DNA from: Pseudomonadota bacterium
GTDB lineage: Bacteria; Pseudomonadota; Gammaproteobacteria; Burkholderiales; Burkholderiaceae_C
Assembly: GCA_023442945.1 (NCBI GenBank)
Contig: JAEZWW010000117.1
Location: forward strand, 1-64,000
Direction of reading: 5' to 3'
DNA: 64,000 bases
Every line of letters starts with the position of its first letter. Positions within the stretch are counted from its first letter, which is position 1. This document shows positions 16,947-25,047 of the stretch, in pieces. The position numbers and the translations under genes are program-made. The notes below the pieces were generated by a model that saw only the letters and a list, made by a program, of their open reading frames with translations, was not told where the DNA came from and searched no databases.

Positions 16947-17705
16947 TCAGCTGCGCTGCTGTGCCTGGCGGTAGGCGGCGATGCGGTCGCGCAAGCCGGG
17001 GCGGGCCGCCGAGCGAACCAGGCGCGCCAGGTCCTCGGCGTCGCCCGCGTCACCGCGCGGTCGGTGACCGGCGTCGATCGCTGCGTGGATGGCCCGTTGC
17101 GTCGGGCCGTCGAGCCGGCTGACGCGCGCCGTGAGTTCGGCCTGTGCCGCGGGCAGCTGCGCTTGCGAAAGTTGCCGGGTCGCCAGGCCGGCGCCGCGGG
17201 CGGCCGCCGCGTCAAAGACGGCGCCGCTTTGGATCCATTCGGCGGCCTGTGGCGCGCCGACCAGGGTCGTCAGCCGCGTGGTGCCCAGCACCAAGCCGAA
17301 GGCAGCACCAGGGAACGCGAATTTGGCGTCGTCCACGGTCCAGCGTTCGGTGCAAGCGGCAAACAGGTCGGCGCCCGCGCCCATGGCGCGGCCCTGGGCC
17401 AGCGCCAGGGTGGCGAAGGGCGCGGCGTGCACGGCTTGCAGCAACAGTTCGACCCGTGTGAAGCGCGCCAGCAGGATGTCGTCCGTGGCCTGGTCCAGGT
17501 CGGACAGATCGAAGCCGGTGCAGAAATGGCGGCCAGCACCGGCCAGCACGACCAGGCGCAGATCGCGCTCGCCGCTGGCCTGATCGAATGCGTCTGTCAG
17601 CGATTGCACCAGCTGCGCCGACAAGGCGTTGCCTTTGTCGGGCCGGTTCAGCGTCAGATGCAGCACCGCGCCTTCGCGGACGCTGAGCAGTTCAGGCGCA
17701 CTCAT
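16947..17705 (-). CDS. Crotonase-family protein lacking both hydratase glutamates
   Basis: 252 residues with the crotonase N-terminal pattern (LTLNRPDKGNALSAQLV) and oxyanion loop (FCTGFDLSDL). At the two positions where enoyl-CoA hydratases carry catalytic Glu, this protein has Asp (GAGADLFAACTE) and Gly (FAFPGAAFGLVLG). So it is probably not a standard hydratase and may do a different CoA-thioester reaction. It overlaps the upstream thiol-dioxygenase gene by four bases (ATGA), strong evidence for one transcript. Confidence 0.85.
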   Translation of the reverse strand: MSAPELLSVREGAVLHLTLNRPDKGNALSAQLVQSLTDAFDQASGERDLRLVVLAGAGRHFCTGFDLSDLDQATDDILLARFTRVELLLQAVHAAPFATLALAQGRAMGAGADLFAACTERWTVDDAKFAFPGAAFGLVLGTTRLTTLVGAPQAAEWIQSGAVFDAAAARGAGLATRQLSQAQLPAAQAELTARVSRLDGPTQRAIHAAIDAGHRPRGDAGDAEDLARLVRSAARPGLRDRIAAYRQAQQRS

Positions 17706-18298
17706 GCCGCGCTGCGGGCCCAGAGGTTGGGCGAGAGCTGGTTGGAGTAGCCGGAGACGAAGTCCTTGACCTCGGACGATTCGGGCACGTACACGTGCCG
17801 CGCGATCCGTCCGATGTTGCCGCCGTACAGGTGGATGCTGATCGACACGCGGTCGGCGAAGGCATTGCGCACCAAGTGGATGTCGCCCAGCGTGGGCGAC
17901 ACTTTGTCCAGGTCGCCTGGGTTCAGCGTGACTTCAGGCCCGTCGGCCACCAAGTGCCCCTGCGCGTCACGCGCGAAGCCCTGCGCGCATTCGCTGCCCC
18001 GCAGCATGCCGATGATGCCCCACACCGTGTGGTCGTGGACCGGCGTCTTCTGCCCCGGCCCCCAGACAAAACTGACCAGCGAGAAGCGGTCCAGCGGGTC
18101 GCCGTACAGCAGGTGCTGCTGGTAGAACTGGGGGTGCGGCACGGCCATGGCGTCAGGCAACCAGTCGTCGTTGGACACCAGCGCCTTCATCAGCGGCTCG
18201 GCGCCTTGCAGCAAACGGGCTTCATCGGCGGGGCCGCCGTTGACCAGCTGCGTCATGGCCGCGACGAAGTCCAGCAATCGATCTTCCTTGGCCGCCAT
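17702..18298 (-). CDS. Thiol dioxygenase, Gln-type (3-mercaptopropionate dioxygenase-like)
   Basis: A 198-residue cupin that oxidises a thiol to a sulfinate with O2 and iron. Iron ligands are His88 and His90 (TPVHDHTVWG) and His141 (LGDIHLVRN). The Ser-His-Tyr triad of the family is present (S154, H156, Y158 in SISIHLYGG). Position 101 is Gly, so there is no Cys-Tyr crosslink. The substrate-carboxylate region reads YQQHLLY (Gln60/Gln61), the Gln type that I recall being linked to 3-mercaptopropionate rather than cysteine. The neighbouring class III CoA-transferase supports this. Joined to its neighbours by TGATG and ATGA overlaps. Confidence 0.85.
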   Translation of the reverse strand: MAAKEDRLLDFVAAMTQLVNGGPADEARLLQGAEPLMKALVSNDDWLPDAMAVPHPQFYQQHLLYGDPLDRFSLVSFVWGPGQKTPVHDHTVWGIIGMLRGSECAQGFARDAQGHLVADGPEVTLNPGDLDKVSPTLGDIHLVRNAFADRVSISIHLYGGNIGRIARHVYVPESSEVKDFVSGYSNQLSPNLWARSAA

Positions 18299-19464
18299 CA
18301 CGCCTCCTTGGCTGCAAATTGCTGGCGGATCTCGTCCGTGTGCTGGCCCAAGGCCGGGGGCGGCCTGCGCACGCCAAAGCCCGCGCCGTTGAGGCGGATG
18401 GGCGAGGTGAAGGTGCGCGTGCTCTCGCCATTGGGCAGCTCCAGGTCCTGGACCCAGCCCATGTGCGCAGTCTGCGGATCGGCCAGGGCAGCGGCGTAGT
18501 CGTTGATGCGGGCGTGCGGCACGCCGGCGCGGTTGAAGGCGTCGATCCAATGCGCCACCGGCTTTTGCGTGAAGACGACTTCCAGAATGTCTTTCAGCGC
18601 CGCCTGGTTGCGCGCGCGGTCGGTCGTGCTGATGAAACGCTCATCGTCCGCCAGCTCGGGCATGCCGACGACCCCCAGCACCGCCAGCCACAGCTTGTGG
18701 TTGCCGGCCGCGATCGCAAAGTACCCGTCCTGCGCATGGAACGCTTGGTAGGGCGCGTTGCGGGGGTGGGCCGAGCCCAGTTTGACCGGGCTTCGGTTGT
18801 TGCCAAAGTACTCGCTGGTCTGCAGCGCCGCGATACCAAGCGTGCAGCCGAACATCGGGATGTCGATGTGGGCGCCATGGCCGCCGGCCCGCACGTGCAC
18901 CAGCATGGATGCTATGGAATACGCAGCATACAGGCCGGATGCAAAATCGGACAGCGGCACCCCGCACTTCACCGGCGCGCCGTCGGGCTCGCCCGTCACA
19001 CTCATGACGCCGGCAGCCGCCTGGATGGTGAGATCAAACCCGCCTTCGCCCGACCGTGGCCCGCTTTGTCCATACGCCGAGATGGAGCAGAAGATCAAGC
19101 TGGGCTTCTCGGCCGACATGGCGGCGTAGCCCAGGCCCAGGCGGTCCATCACGCCCGGTCGGTTGTTTTCAACCACCACATCGGCCTCAAGAATCAGGCG
19201 CCGCGCCAAAGCGGCGTCTTCCGGGTCCTTCAGATCCAGCACCGCCGAGCGCTTGTTGCGGTTCAGCGAAGCGAAGTTCTCGCTGAAGCCCTGGTTGAGC
19301 GGCGGCCACTGGCGCAGCCCATCGCCGGCCGGCGGCTCCACCTTGATCACTTCTGCACCCATGTCGGACAGCAGCATGGTGGAGAAGGGGCCAGAGGCGG
19401 TCGAGCAGAACTCGACCACGCGGATGCCGGTCAGCGGCAGGATTGGGGCGGGGGCTGTGGTCAT
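18298..19464 (-). CDS. CaiB/BaiF (class III) CoA-transferase
   Basis: 388 residues that transfer CoA between carboxylic acids. Family marks: GIRVVEFCSTASGPFSTMLL at the start, the DMGAEVIKVEPPAGD segment, LDLKDPEDAALARRLI, and NNRPGVMDRLGLGY. The usual catalytic Asp region is seen as GFDLTIQAAAGVMSVTGEPD. In Variovorax paradoxus a class III transferase activates 3-sulfinopropionate, the product of 3-mercaptopropionate dioxygenase, so the tight coupling to the dioxygenase gene (TGATG) is informative. An AT-rich control region lies just upstream. Confidence 0.9.
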   Translation of the reverse strand: MTTAPAPILPLTGIRVVEFCSTASGPFSTMLLSDMGAEVIKVEPPAGDGLRQWPPLNQGFSENFASLNRNKRSAVLDLKDPEDAALARRLILEADVVVENNRPGVMDRLGLGYAAMSAEKPSLIFCSISAYGQSGPRSGEGGFDLTIQAAAGVMSVTGEPDGAPVKCGVPLSDFASGLYAAYSIASMLVHVRAGGHGAHIDIPMFGCTLGIAALQTSEYFGNNRSPVKLGSAHPRNAPYQAFHAQDGYFAIAAGNHKLWLAVLGVVGMPELADDERFISTTDRARNQAALKDILEVVFTQKPVAHWIDAFNRAGVPHARINDYAAALADPQTAHMGWVQDLELPNGESTRTFTSPIRLNGAGFGVRRPPPALGQHTDEIRQQFAAKEA

Positions 19465-19509
19465 GGGAGGCGAGATTCCTTGGGCGGACGGCGCGTGCAG
19501 ACGGCATGG

Positions 19510-19590
19510 TCAGTCCGTTCATGTTAGGAGTTTCTCAAATGAACAACAAGTGTTCTGAAAAACAGAATTTAAAACGAATGACGTCATGAG
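19510..19590. promoter_or_regulatory. AT-rich region with several dyads before the CoA-transferase gene
   Basis: In a GC-rich window this 80-bp stretch stands out. It holds GTTCAT(19517-19522)/ATGAAC(19539-19544), GAAC(19541-19544)/GTTC(19552-19555), TTCTG-A5-CAGAA (19553-19567) and the perfect palindrome ATGACGTCAT (19578-19587). It probably carries a promoter and operator for the CoA-transferase/dioxygenase genes. No regulator can be assigned. Confidence 0.45.
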
Positions 19591-19591
19591 T

Positions 19592-20341
19592 TCATGTCGC
19601 CAGCGCAGCGTCCAACAGCCGTTGCGCTTCGGACGCCTGCAGGCGTGCGCCGCGCAATGCCGTGCGGGTGAGCACGTCGGTAAAGCGACCACCGACCATG
19701 AAGGCAATCTGGTCGCACATGTGTGCGACCACGCTGAGATCGTGGCTGACGAGCACGAACGCTTGTTGGCGGTCGCGTCGCAAGCGGGTGAGCAGGTTCA
19801 GCACTTCCGCCTGGACCGAGACATCCAGAGCCGACGTGGGCTCGTCCAGCAAGAGCACCTGAGGTTCCACCAGCAGGGCGCGCGCGATGCACACGCGCTG
19901 GCGTTGCCCGCCCGAGAGTTGGCCTGGGAAGCGAAAGCGCACGGAGCCGGGCAGCGCCACGGTGTCCAGGGCATTCGCGATGCGCTGGTCGTGTCGATCC
20001 ATCCGGTGGACGATGAGCGGCTCGCGCAGGATCTCGTCGATGGTGTGGCTTGGATTCAAGGCGGCCAACGGATCCTGGAAGACCATCTGCATATAGCGCC
20101 GGTCGGCGAGGGTGCGGCGGTGCGTGATGGCCTGACCGCCCACGGCCAGGCCGCCGCGCCACTGTTCGTCGATGCCGGCGATCGCGCGCAGGATGCTGCT
20201 CTTGCCACAGCCCGATTCGCCCACGATGCCCAGACTGCCGCCGCGCGGCAACTCGAACGAAACGCCCTTTACGACTTCGGTGCGTCCCCGCTCGACCACG
20301 AGATCCTGCACGCGCAAGGCGGTGTTGGTCACTGCAACCAC
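19592..20341 (-). CDS. Peptide-type ABC transporter ATPase (DppF-like)
   Basis: 249 residues. Walker A GESGCGKSS, signature LSGGQRQRVCIARALL, Walker B VLLLDEPTSALD and the switch His in VSHDLSVV are intact. The C-terminal oligopeptide-transporter extension is short. The first in-frame codon is GTG at 20341, 13 bp inside the upstream gene; a GTG at 20332 would give a GTGA overlap and is equally likely. It pairs with the DppD-like ATPase to power the second peptide-type transporter. Last transporter gene before an 127-bp control region. Confidence 0.92.
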   Translation of the reverse strand: MVAVTNTALRVQDLVVERGRTEVVKGVSFELPRGGSLGIVGESGCGKSSILRAIAGIDEQWRGGLAVGGQAITHRRTLADRRYMQMVFQDPLAALNPSHTIDEILREPLIVHRMDRHDQRIANALDTVALPGSVRFRFPGQLSGGQRQRVCIARALLVEPQVLLLDEPTSALDVSVQAEVLNLLTRLRRDRQQAFVLVSHDLSVVAHMCDQIAFMVGGRFTDVLTRTALRGARLQASEAQRLLDAALAT

Positions 20342-21186
20342 GACGCCTCCCGTTGCAACACGGGCAGCTCGCCGCCCGGATCGTGAAGCGTCGGGCGACA
20401 GGCCAGCAGGCCGCGGGTGTAGGGGTGGTGTGCCGCGTACAACTGGCTGGCTGGCAACTCTTCCACAACGCGGCCGGCGTACATCACCAGGACGCGGTCT
20501 GCGTAACGCGCGACCAGGTCCAGGTCGTGGCTGATCAGCACCAGCCCCATGCCGCGCAAGCGGACCTGCTCATCGATCAAATCCAGCACGTGGCGACGCA
20601 CCACCGCGTCCAGCGCCGATGTGGCCTCGTCAGCGATCAGCAGCTCGGGGGCAGCCGACAGCATCATGGCCAGCATGGCGCGCTGCGCCATACCGCCCGA
20701 GACTTCGTGGGGGTACAAGGTGGCCACGCGTTCTGGGTCGCGAATATGGACCTCAGCCAGCAGTTCGTGTACCCGGTGCCTGGCGCCCGCGCTCGGCGTC
20801 TTTCCATGCACGCGCAGCATCTCGGCGAGTTGCTTGCCAATGGTCATCAACGGGTCCAAGCCTTGCTTGGGGTCCTGGACCACCATGCCGATGCGGCCGC
20901 CGCGCAATTGGCGCAGCGCGCGCGGCGAGAGACTCAGCAGGTCCTGTTCTTCAAGGGCCATGCGCTCTGCCGTGACGGTGGCACTGGCCGGCAGCAAGCC
21001 TAACAAGGAGCGAAAGCTGATCGATTTGCCTGACCCCGACTCGCCGACGACGGCGATGCGCTCTCGGCCCATCGTCAGGTTGAAGCCGCGCACGGCTTCG
21101 GTCGGGCCTTGTGGCGTGTCGAAGCGGATGCGCAGATCTCGCACGTCGAGCAGCGGGGCTGGTGTTTGGGCTCGCGCATTCATCAA
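20329..21186 (-). CDS. Peptide-type ABC transporter ATPase (DppD-like)
   Basis: 285 residues. Walker A GESGSGKSI, Q-loop VQDPKQGLDPLMTIG, signature VSGGMAQRAMLA, Walker B LLIADEATSALD and switch ISHDLDLV are all present. The C-terminal oligo_HPY-type extension (HHPYTRGLLACRP) marks the di/oligopeptide and nickel transporter class. It lies 6 bp after the permease and overlaps the next ATPase gene, so these are one operon. The start is MM; the second Met is also possible. Confidence 0.93.
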   Translation of the reverse strand: MMNARAQTPAPLLDVRDLRIRFDTPQGPTEAVRGFNLTMGRERIAVVGESGSGKSISFRSLLGLLPASATVTAERMALEEQDLLSLSPRALRQLRGGRIGMVVQDPKQGLDPLMTIGKQLAEMLRVHGKTPSAGARHRVHELLAEVHIRDPERVATLYPHEVSGGMAQRAMLAMMLSAAPELLIADEATSALDAVVRRHVLDLIDEQVRLRGMGLVLISHDLDLVARYADRVLVMYAGRVVEELPASQLYAAHHPYTRGLLACRPTLHDPGGELPVLQREASWLQ

Positions 21187-21192
21187 CGGCCC

Positions 21193-22098
21193 CTATTTCA
21201 CGCCCGGATCCACGACGTCGCGCAGCGCATCCCCGACGAAGTTGAAGCCCAGGCTCAGCCACAGAATCATCACACCGGGCAGCGTCGACACCCACCAGGC
21301 TTCGAACACGATGGCGCGCCCTTCGGCGACCATGGCGCCCCATTCCGGTGCCGGCGGTGGCAAACCCAATCCCAGAAAGCCCAGGCCCGAAACGATGAGC
21401 ACGATACCGGGCGCATCCAGCGCCGCGCGCACCACGGCCGAAGGCAGGCACAGCGGCAGGGCGTGACGCAGCAACAGGCGCGCGCGCGAGGCGCCCAGAG
21501 CTTTGGCAGCCTGTATGAATTCGGCGCGGCGCAGGGCGGCCATTTCCGCTCGGGCTACCCGCGCATACGGTGGCCAGCCGGTCACGGCAATGGCGATCAC
21601 AGCCGTCCACAGGCCCGTGCTGAGCGTCGCGGCGACGGCAATCGCCAGGATCAGACGTGGGAAGGCCATGAACACGTCGGCCACGCGCATCAGCGCGGTG
21701 TCCAGCCAGCCGCCCCACAGGCCTGCGGCCGCGCCGACCAGCAAACCAACCGGAACGCTGGTCAGCAGCACCAGTGCGACGATGGCCAAGGTCGGGCGTG
21801 CACCCCAGACTACCCGCGATAGCAGGTCACGCCCAAGCGTGTCGGTGCCCAGCAGGTGGGTGGCCGACGGCGGCTTCAGCCGGTCGCCCAAGGATTGCGT
21901 GATCGGGTCGACCAGAGACAGCCAGGGCGCCAGCACCGCGGCCAACACCACCAAGCCGACCATCGTCAAACCGACGACGCCAATGGGGTGGCGCAGCAAG
22001 CGGCGCGCCAAGCGGTAGGTGGCGCCGAGGCGGGCCTGAGTGCGCGTATGTGGCGTGTCGGTGGCCAGCCAGCCGAGGGCGGCGGTGAGTGCGCTCAT
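21193..22098 (-). CDS. Peptide-type ABC transporter permease (DppC-like)
   Basis: 301 residues, about six membrane helices. The N-terminal OppC_N region is followed by HLLGTDTLGRDLLSRVVWGA, typical of DppC, and the EAA loop AEFIQAAKALGASRARLLLRH. I chose ATG 22098 because AAGGAGG sits five bases upstream. An in-frame ATG at 22161 overlaps the upstream permease stop as ATGA and would add 21 residues. Partner of the DppB-like permease at 22158. Confidence 0.92.
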   Translation of the reverse strand: MSALTAALGWLATDTPHTRTQARLGATYRLARRLLRHPIGVVGLTMVGLVVLAAVLAPWLSLVDPITQSLGDRLKPPSATHLLGTDTLGRDLLSRVVWGARPTLAIVALVLLTSVPVGLLVGAAAGLWGGWLDTALMRVADVFMAFPRLILAIAVAATLSTGLWTAVIAIAVTGWPPYARVARAEMAALRRAEFIQAAKALGASRARLLLRHALPLCLPSAVVRAALDAPGIVLIVSGLGFLGLGLPPPAPEWGAMVAEGRAIVFEAWWVSTLPGVMILWLSLGFNFVGDALRDVVDPGVK

Positions 22099-22157
22099 GG
22101 GAACCTCCTTGGAGTGCGCCAAGCCGTGCATTGGCTGGTTGGGGGTGCTTGCGTCGT

Positions 22158-23234
22158 TCATGCCAAGCGAGAGCGTGGGTCCAAGGCCGACTGGATCAGT
22201 TCGCTGGCGATGTTGACCAGCATGAAGATGCTGCCGACGAGTAAGGTGGCGACCAGCACAGCGGGAATATCCGAGGCAAACAAGGAGTCGGTGATGTACA
22301 TACCGAGGCCCGGCCATGCGAAGACCGTTTCGGTTAGGACGGCGCCTTCCAGCAGGTATGCGTAGGTCAGAGCGACGATGGCGAGCACTGGGCCGGCGGC
22401 GTTGCGCAGAGCATGGCGCCAGAGGATGGCGCTTTCAGACAGACCCTTGAGGCGCAGCACCGTTGTGTAGTCCTGGCGCAGCTGGTACAGCAGAAAACTG
22501 CGCGTCATGCGGGTGATGTAGCCCAGCGCCACCAGGCCCAGCAAGCTGGCTGGCAGCACAAGGTGCGAGATCGCGTTGCGAAAGGCGTCCCATTCGCCGG
22601 CCAGGGCACTGTCGACCAGCATCAGGTGCGTGACTTCCGGTACCGAATAGCGGTAGGCCACGTCCAGCCGGCCCGGCCCAGCAACCCACCCCAACTGCGC
22701 GTAGAAGATCAACAGCCCCACGATGCCCAGCCAGAATATTGGGACGGAATGCCCGCCCAGCGACAGCACGCGACCCAGGTGATCAGGCCAGCGGTTGGCG
22801 TATTGCGCACAGATCACCCCCAACGGGATGCCGAAGAGCACCCCGAGGAGAATGGCGACGGTGGCGAGCTCCAGCGTCGCCGGGAAATAGCGCACGATGT
22901 CTTCGCGGATCGGGTTGCCAGTGACCAGGGACTTGCCGAAATCCCCGCGCAACATGTCGCCCGTGAACGCCGCGAATTGCTCGGGCAGCGGCCGATCAAG
23001 CCGCAACTCATGACGCACCTTGTCGTATTGCTCTTGCGTCGCCCGGTCGCCCACGACCCGCAGCACGGGGTCGGCTGGAAGCACGCGCCCAAGCGCAAAC
23101 GTCACCACCAGCAGGCCCAGCAAGGTGATCAGCACGCTCGTCAGGGTCGCGCCCAACCAGCGCAGGCGGCGCCAAAGCGTGCCTGCGCCGCCTTGGGACG
23201 ACTTCGCGCTCGTGGTGTCAGCCGCGTCGGTCAT
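22158..23234 (-). CDS. Peptide-type ABC transporter permease (DppB-like)
   Basis: 358 residues. An extended cytoplasmic N-terminus precedes the first helix (LTSVLITLLGLLVVTFALGR). DppB features follow: RVVGDRATQEQYDKVRHELRLD, DFGKSLVTGNPI, and the EAA loop DYTTVLRLKGLSESAILWRHALRN. The periplasmic loop (about residues 195-240) is longer than in many DppB proteins. The ATG at 23234 is preferred over an in-frame TTG six codons earlier. The 139 bp between this gene and the binding protein shows nothing notable. Confidence 0.92.
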   Translation of the reverse strand: MTDAADTTSAKSSQGGAGTLWRRLRWLGATLTSVLITLLGLLVVTFALGRVLPADPVLRVVGDRATQEQYDKVRHELRLDRPLPEQFAAFTGDMLRGDFGKSLVTGNPIREDIVRYFPATLELATVAILLGVLFGIPLGVICAQYANRWPDHLGRVLSLGGHSVPIFWLGIVGLLIFYAQLGWVAGPGRLDVAYRYSVPEVTHLMLVDSALAGEWDAFRNAISHLVLPASLLGLVALGYITRMTRSFLLYQLRQDYTTVLRLKGLSESAILWRHALRNAAGPVLAIVALTYAYLLEGAVLTETVFAWPGLGMYITDSLFASDIPAVLVATLLVGSIFMLVNIASELIQSALDPRSRLA

Positions 23235-23373
23235 GCTACGCCGCCCGGCCAAGCGCGCTGCTCGCCCGGCTGCTCAGTCACCGCCAGCGGGCGACTAGGG
23301 TGCTCGCTGACGAGAGAAGGCGCAACAAAATTGCGGGTGCTCCAGATTGGGACACGGCTATCCATGAGCTCAC

Positions 23374-24969
23374 TCACTTCTTCTCGATGACCTGGTAGGC
23401 CGTCGAATCGAAGGTGATGGCACCCTTGTAGTTCTGCACATTGGCGCGCGTGGCGATTGGTTCGATTTTCTGCACGATGAACGCAAACGGCGAATCGTCG
23501 CGCAAGCTGCGCTGCAGGTCGGTGTAGGTCTTGAGGCGCTTGGTGTTGTCGAGCTCGTGGCGCGCGGATTCGGCTTGCTTGGTTAGTTGTGGGATCAGCC
23601 AGTTGGCGCGCCACGGCGCATTCTTGAGCGACGAGGTCGGCGCGTTGTCGCTGTTGCGGGTGAAGAACTCCAGGGTCGAGCTGGGGTCCGAGTAGTCGGG
23701 CGACCAGACAAACAGCACCATGTCGTGCTGGCGCGCGCGGTAGCGCGTCATGACCTGGGAAGGTTCGGCCATCTTCAGGTCCAGCTTCACCCCCACCTGC
23801 GCAAACGTGGACTGCAAGGATTGCGCGATCTCGCGGTAGGGGCTGGTGCTCATCACGTCCAACGACATCGGGAAGCCGTCGGACGCGCCCGCCTTGGCCA
23901 GCAGTGCCTTGGCCTTGGCCAGGTCCAGCTTGTACGCCGGTTCGGTCAGCGCGCCGTCGGTGCCACTGGCCACGGGTGTCTGGTTGACCTTGTACAGGCC
24001 CCGGAACAGCTGATTGGCGATCCCGTCGTAATCGATCGCCCAACGCAGGGCCTGCCAAACTTCGGGCTTTGACAGCTTGGGGTTGGCGGTGTTGAGCGCC
24101 AGGTAGTACACGTTTCCGCGCGGGATCTGAACGACTTTCAAGTCGGGCTTGCCCGTCATGGCCTGTACCTGGTCCGGGTTCAGGTCGGCTGCCACGTCCA
24201 CATCGCCCTTTTCCAGCAGCAGGCGTTGCGCCGCAGGTTCCGCCACGTGCCGAACCACGACGCGCTTAAGTTTGGGTGCGGCGCCGCCTAGGTAGCCCGG
24301 AAAGGCTTCCATCACCACCGCGTCCTTGGCCTTCCATTCGACGAGCTTGTACGGACCTGCACCGGCCGAGTGCGTGCGCAACCAGGCGTTGCCCAGGTCG
24401 CCGCCTTTGTCGTTGGCCATGACGGTTTTCTGATCGACCACCGAGGCGATGGCGGCGCTGAGCGCGCTCAGGATCAGGTTGGTCGGGTAGGGTTCGTCAA
24501 AGCTCAGGACGAGCTTGTCGCTATCAGCCTTAACGCGTTCCTTGACGTTGTCGCGCGTCCAGCCAAATTGCTTGAGGATGATGGCCGGTTGCTTGTCCAG
24601 CAGGATGCCGCGGTGCAGGGAAAACGCGGCGTCTGCGGCGGTGAGCGGATTGCCCGAGACAAACTTCAAGCCTGGGCGGATCTTGAATGTGATTTGCTTG
24701 CCGTCGGGGGAGGCCTCCCAGCTGGCCGCGGCGCCCGGGACGATCTTGCTGAAGTCCATGGGGTCGTGCTGTACCAGGCGCAGGTACAGGTTGTTCAGCG
24801 TGTCGCCGGAAGAGATCTCAAACGCCTCCTGTGGATCTAGGGAGATGTAGTCGCTGATGTTGCGGGCGATCACCAAAGTGTCTGCTGGGGTCTTGGCCCA
24901 GGTCGGTCCGGCAAGCAGCGCACTGGCGACTGCCAGAGTACTCAGCGTCAGCGAAAAGTTCTTGGTCAT
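23374..24969 (-). CDS. Peptide-type ABC transporter substrate-binding protein (family 5)
   Basis: 531 residues, exported by a Sec signal (LAVASALLAGPTWAKTP). Family 5 marks: LDPQEAFEISSGDTLNNLYL, WEASPDGKQITFKIRPGLKF, LTAADAAFSLHRG, and the C-terminal VLFVWSPDYSDPSSTLEFF. Ligands of this family include peptides, opines, amines and metal chelates, so the name does not fix the substrate. The ATG has a strong GAGGAGG site upstream. It heads the second transporter unit, 78 bp after the aldehyde dehydrogenase, with a terminator-like hairpin between. Confidence 0.93.
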   Translation of the reverse strand: MTKNFSLTLSTLAVASALLAGPTWAKTPADTLVIARNISDYISLDPQEAFEISSGDTLNNLYLRLVQHDPMDFSKIVPGAAASWEASPDGKQITFKIRPGLKFVSGNPLTAADAAFSLHRGILLDKQPAIILKQFGWTRDNVKERVKADSDKLVLSFDEPYPTNLILSALSAAIASVVDQKTVMANDKGGDLGNAWLRTHSAGAGPYKLVEWKAKDAVVMEAFPGYLGGAAPKLKRVVVRHVAEPAAQRLLLEKGDVDVAADLNPDQVQAMTGKPDLKVVQIPRGNVYYLALNTANPKLSKPEVWQALRWAIDYDGIANQLFRGLYKVNQTPVASGTDGALTEPAYKLDLAKAKALLAKAGASDGFPMSLDVMSTSPYREIAQSLQSTFAQVGVKLDLKMAEPSQVMTRYRARQHDMVLFVWSPDYSDPSSTLEFFTRNSDNAPTSSLKNAPWRANWLIPQLTKQAESARHELDNTKRLKTYTDLQRSLRDDSPFAFIVQKIEPIATRANVQNYKGAITFDSTAYQVIEKK

Positions 24970-24998
24970 GAGACCTCCTCGTTCAAGATTCGAAATGG

Positions 24999-25023
24999 AA
25001 AAGGGCCGCAGGTGATGGCGGCC
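24999..25023 (-). terminator. Terminator-like hairpin after the aldehyde dehydrogenase gene
   Basis: On the minus strand GGCCGC-N8-GCGGCC (25023-25004) is followed by CTTTT. The stem is short and the T run modest. It suggests the upstream unit ends here at least in part, with the second transporter unit transcribed separately or at reduced level. Confidence 0.4.
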
Positions 25024-25047
25024 GCCCACGCGCGGTTCGCGCCTTGT

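Noticed and set aside
17702..18298. Cysteine dioxygenase
   Set aside because: The substrate-site Arg of cysteine dioxygenases is replaced by Gln, and the neighbours fit 3-mercaptopropionate breakdown better. Not fully excluded.
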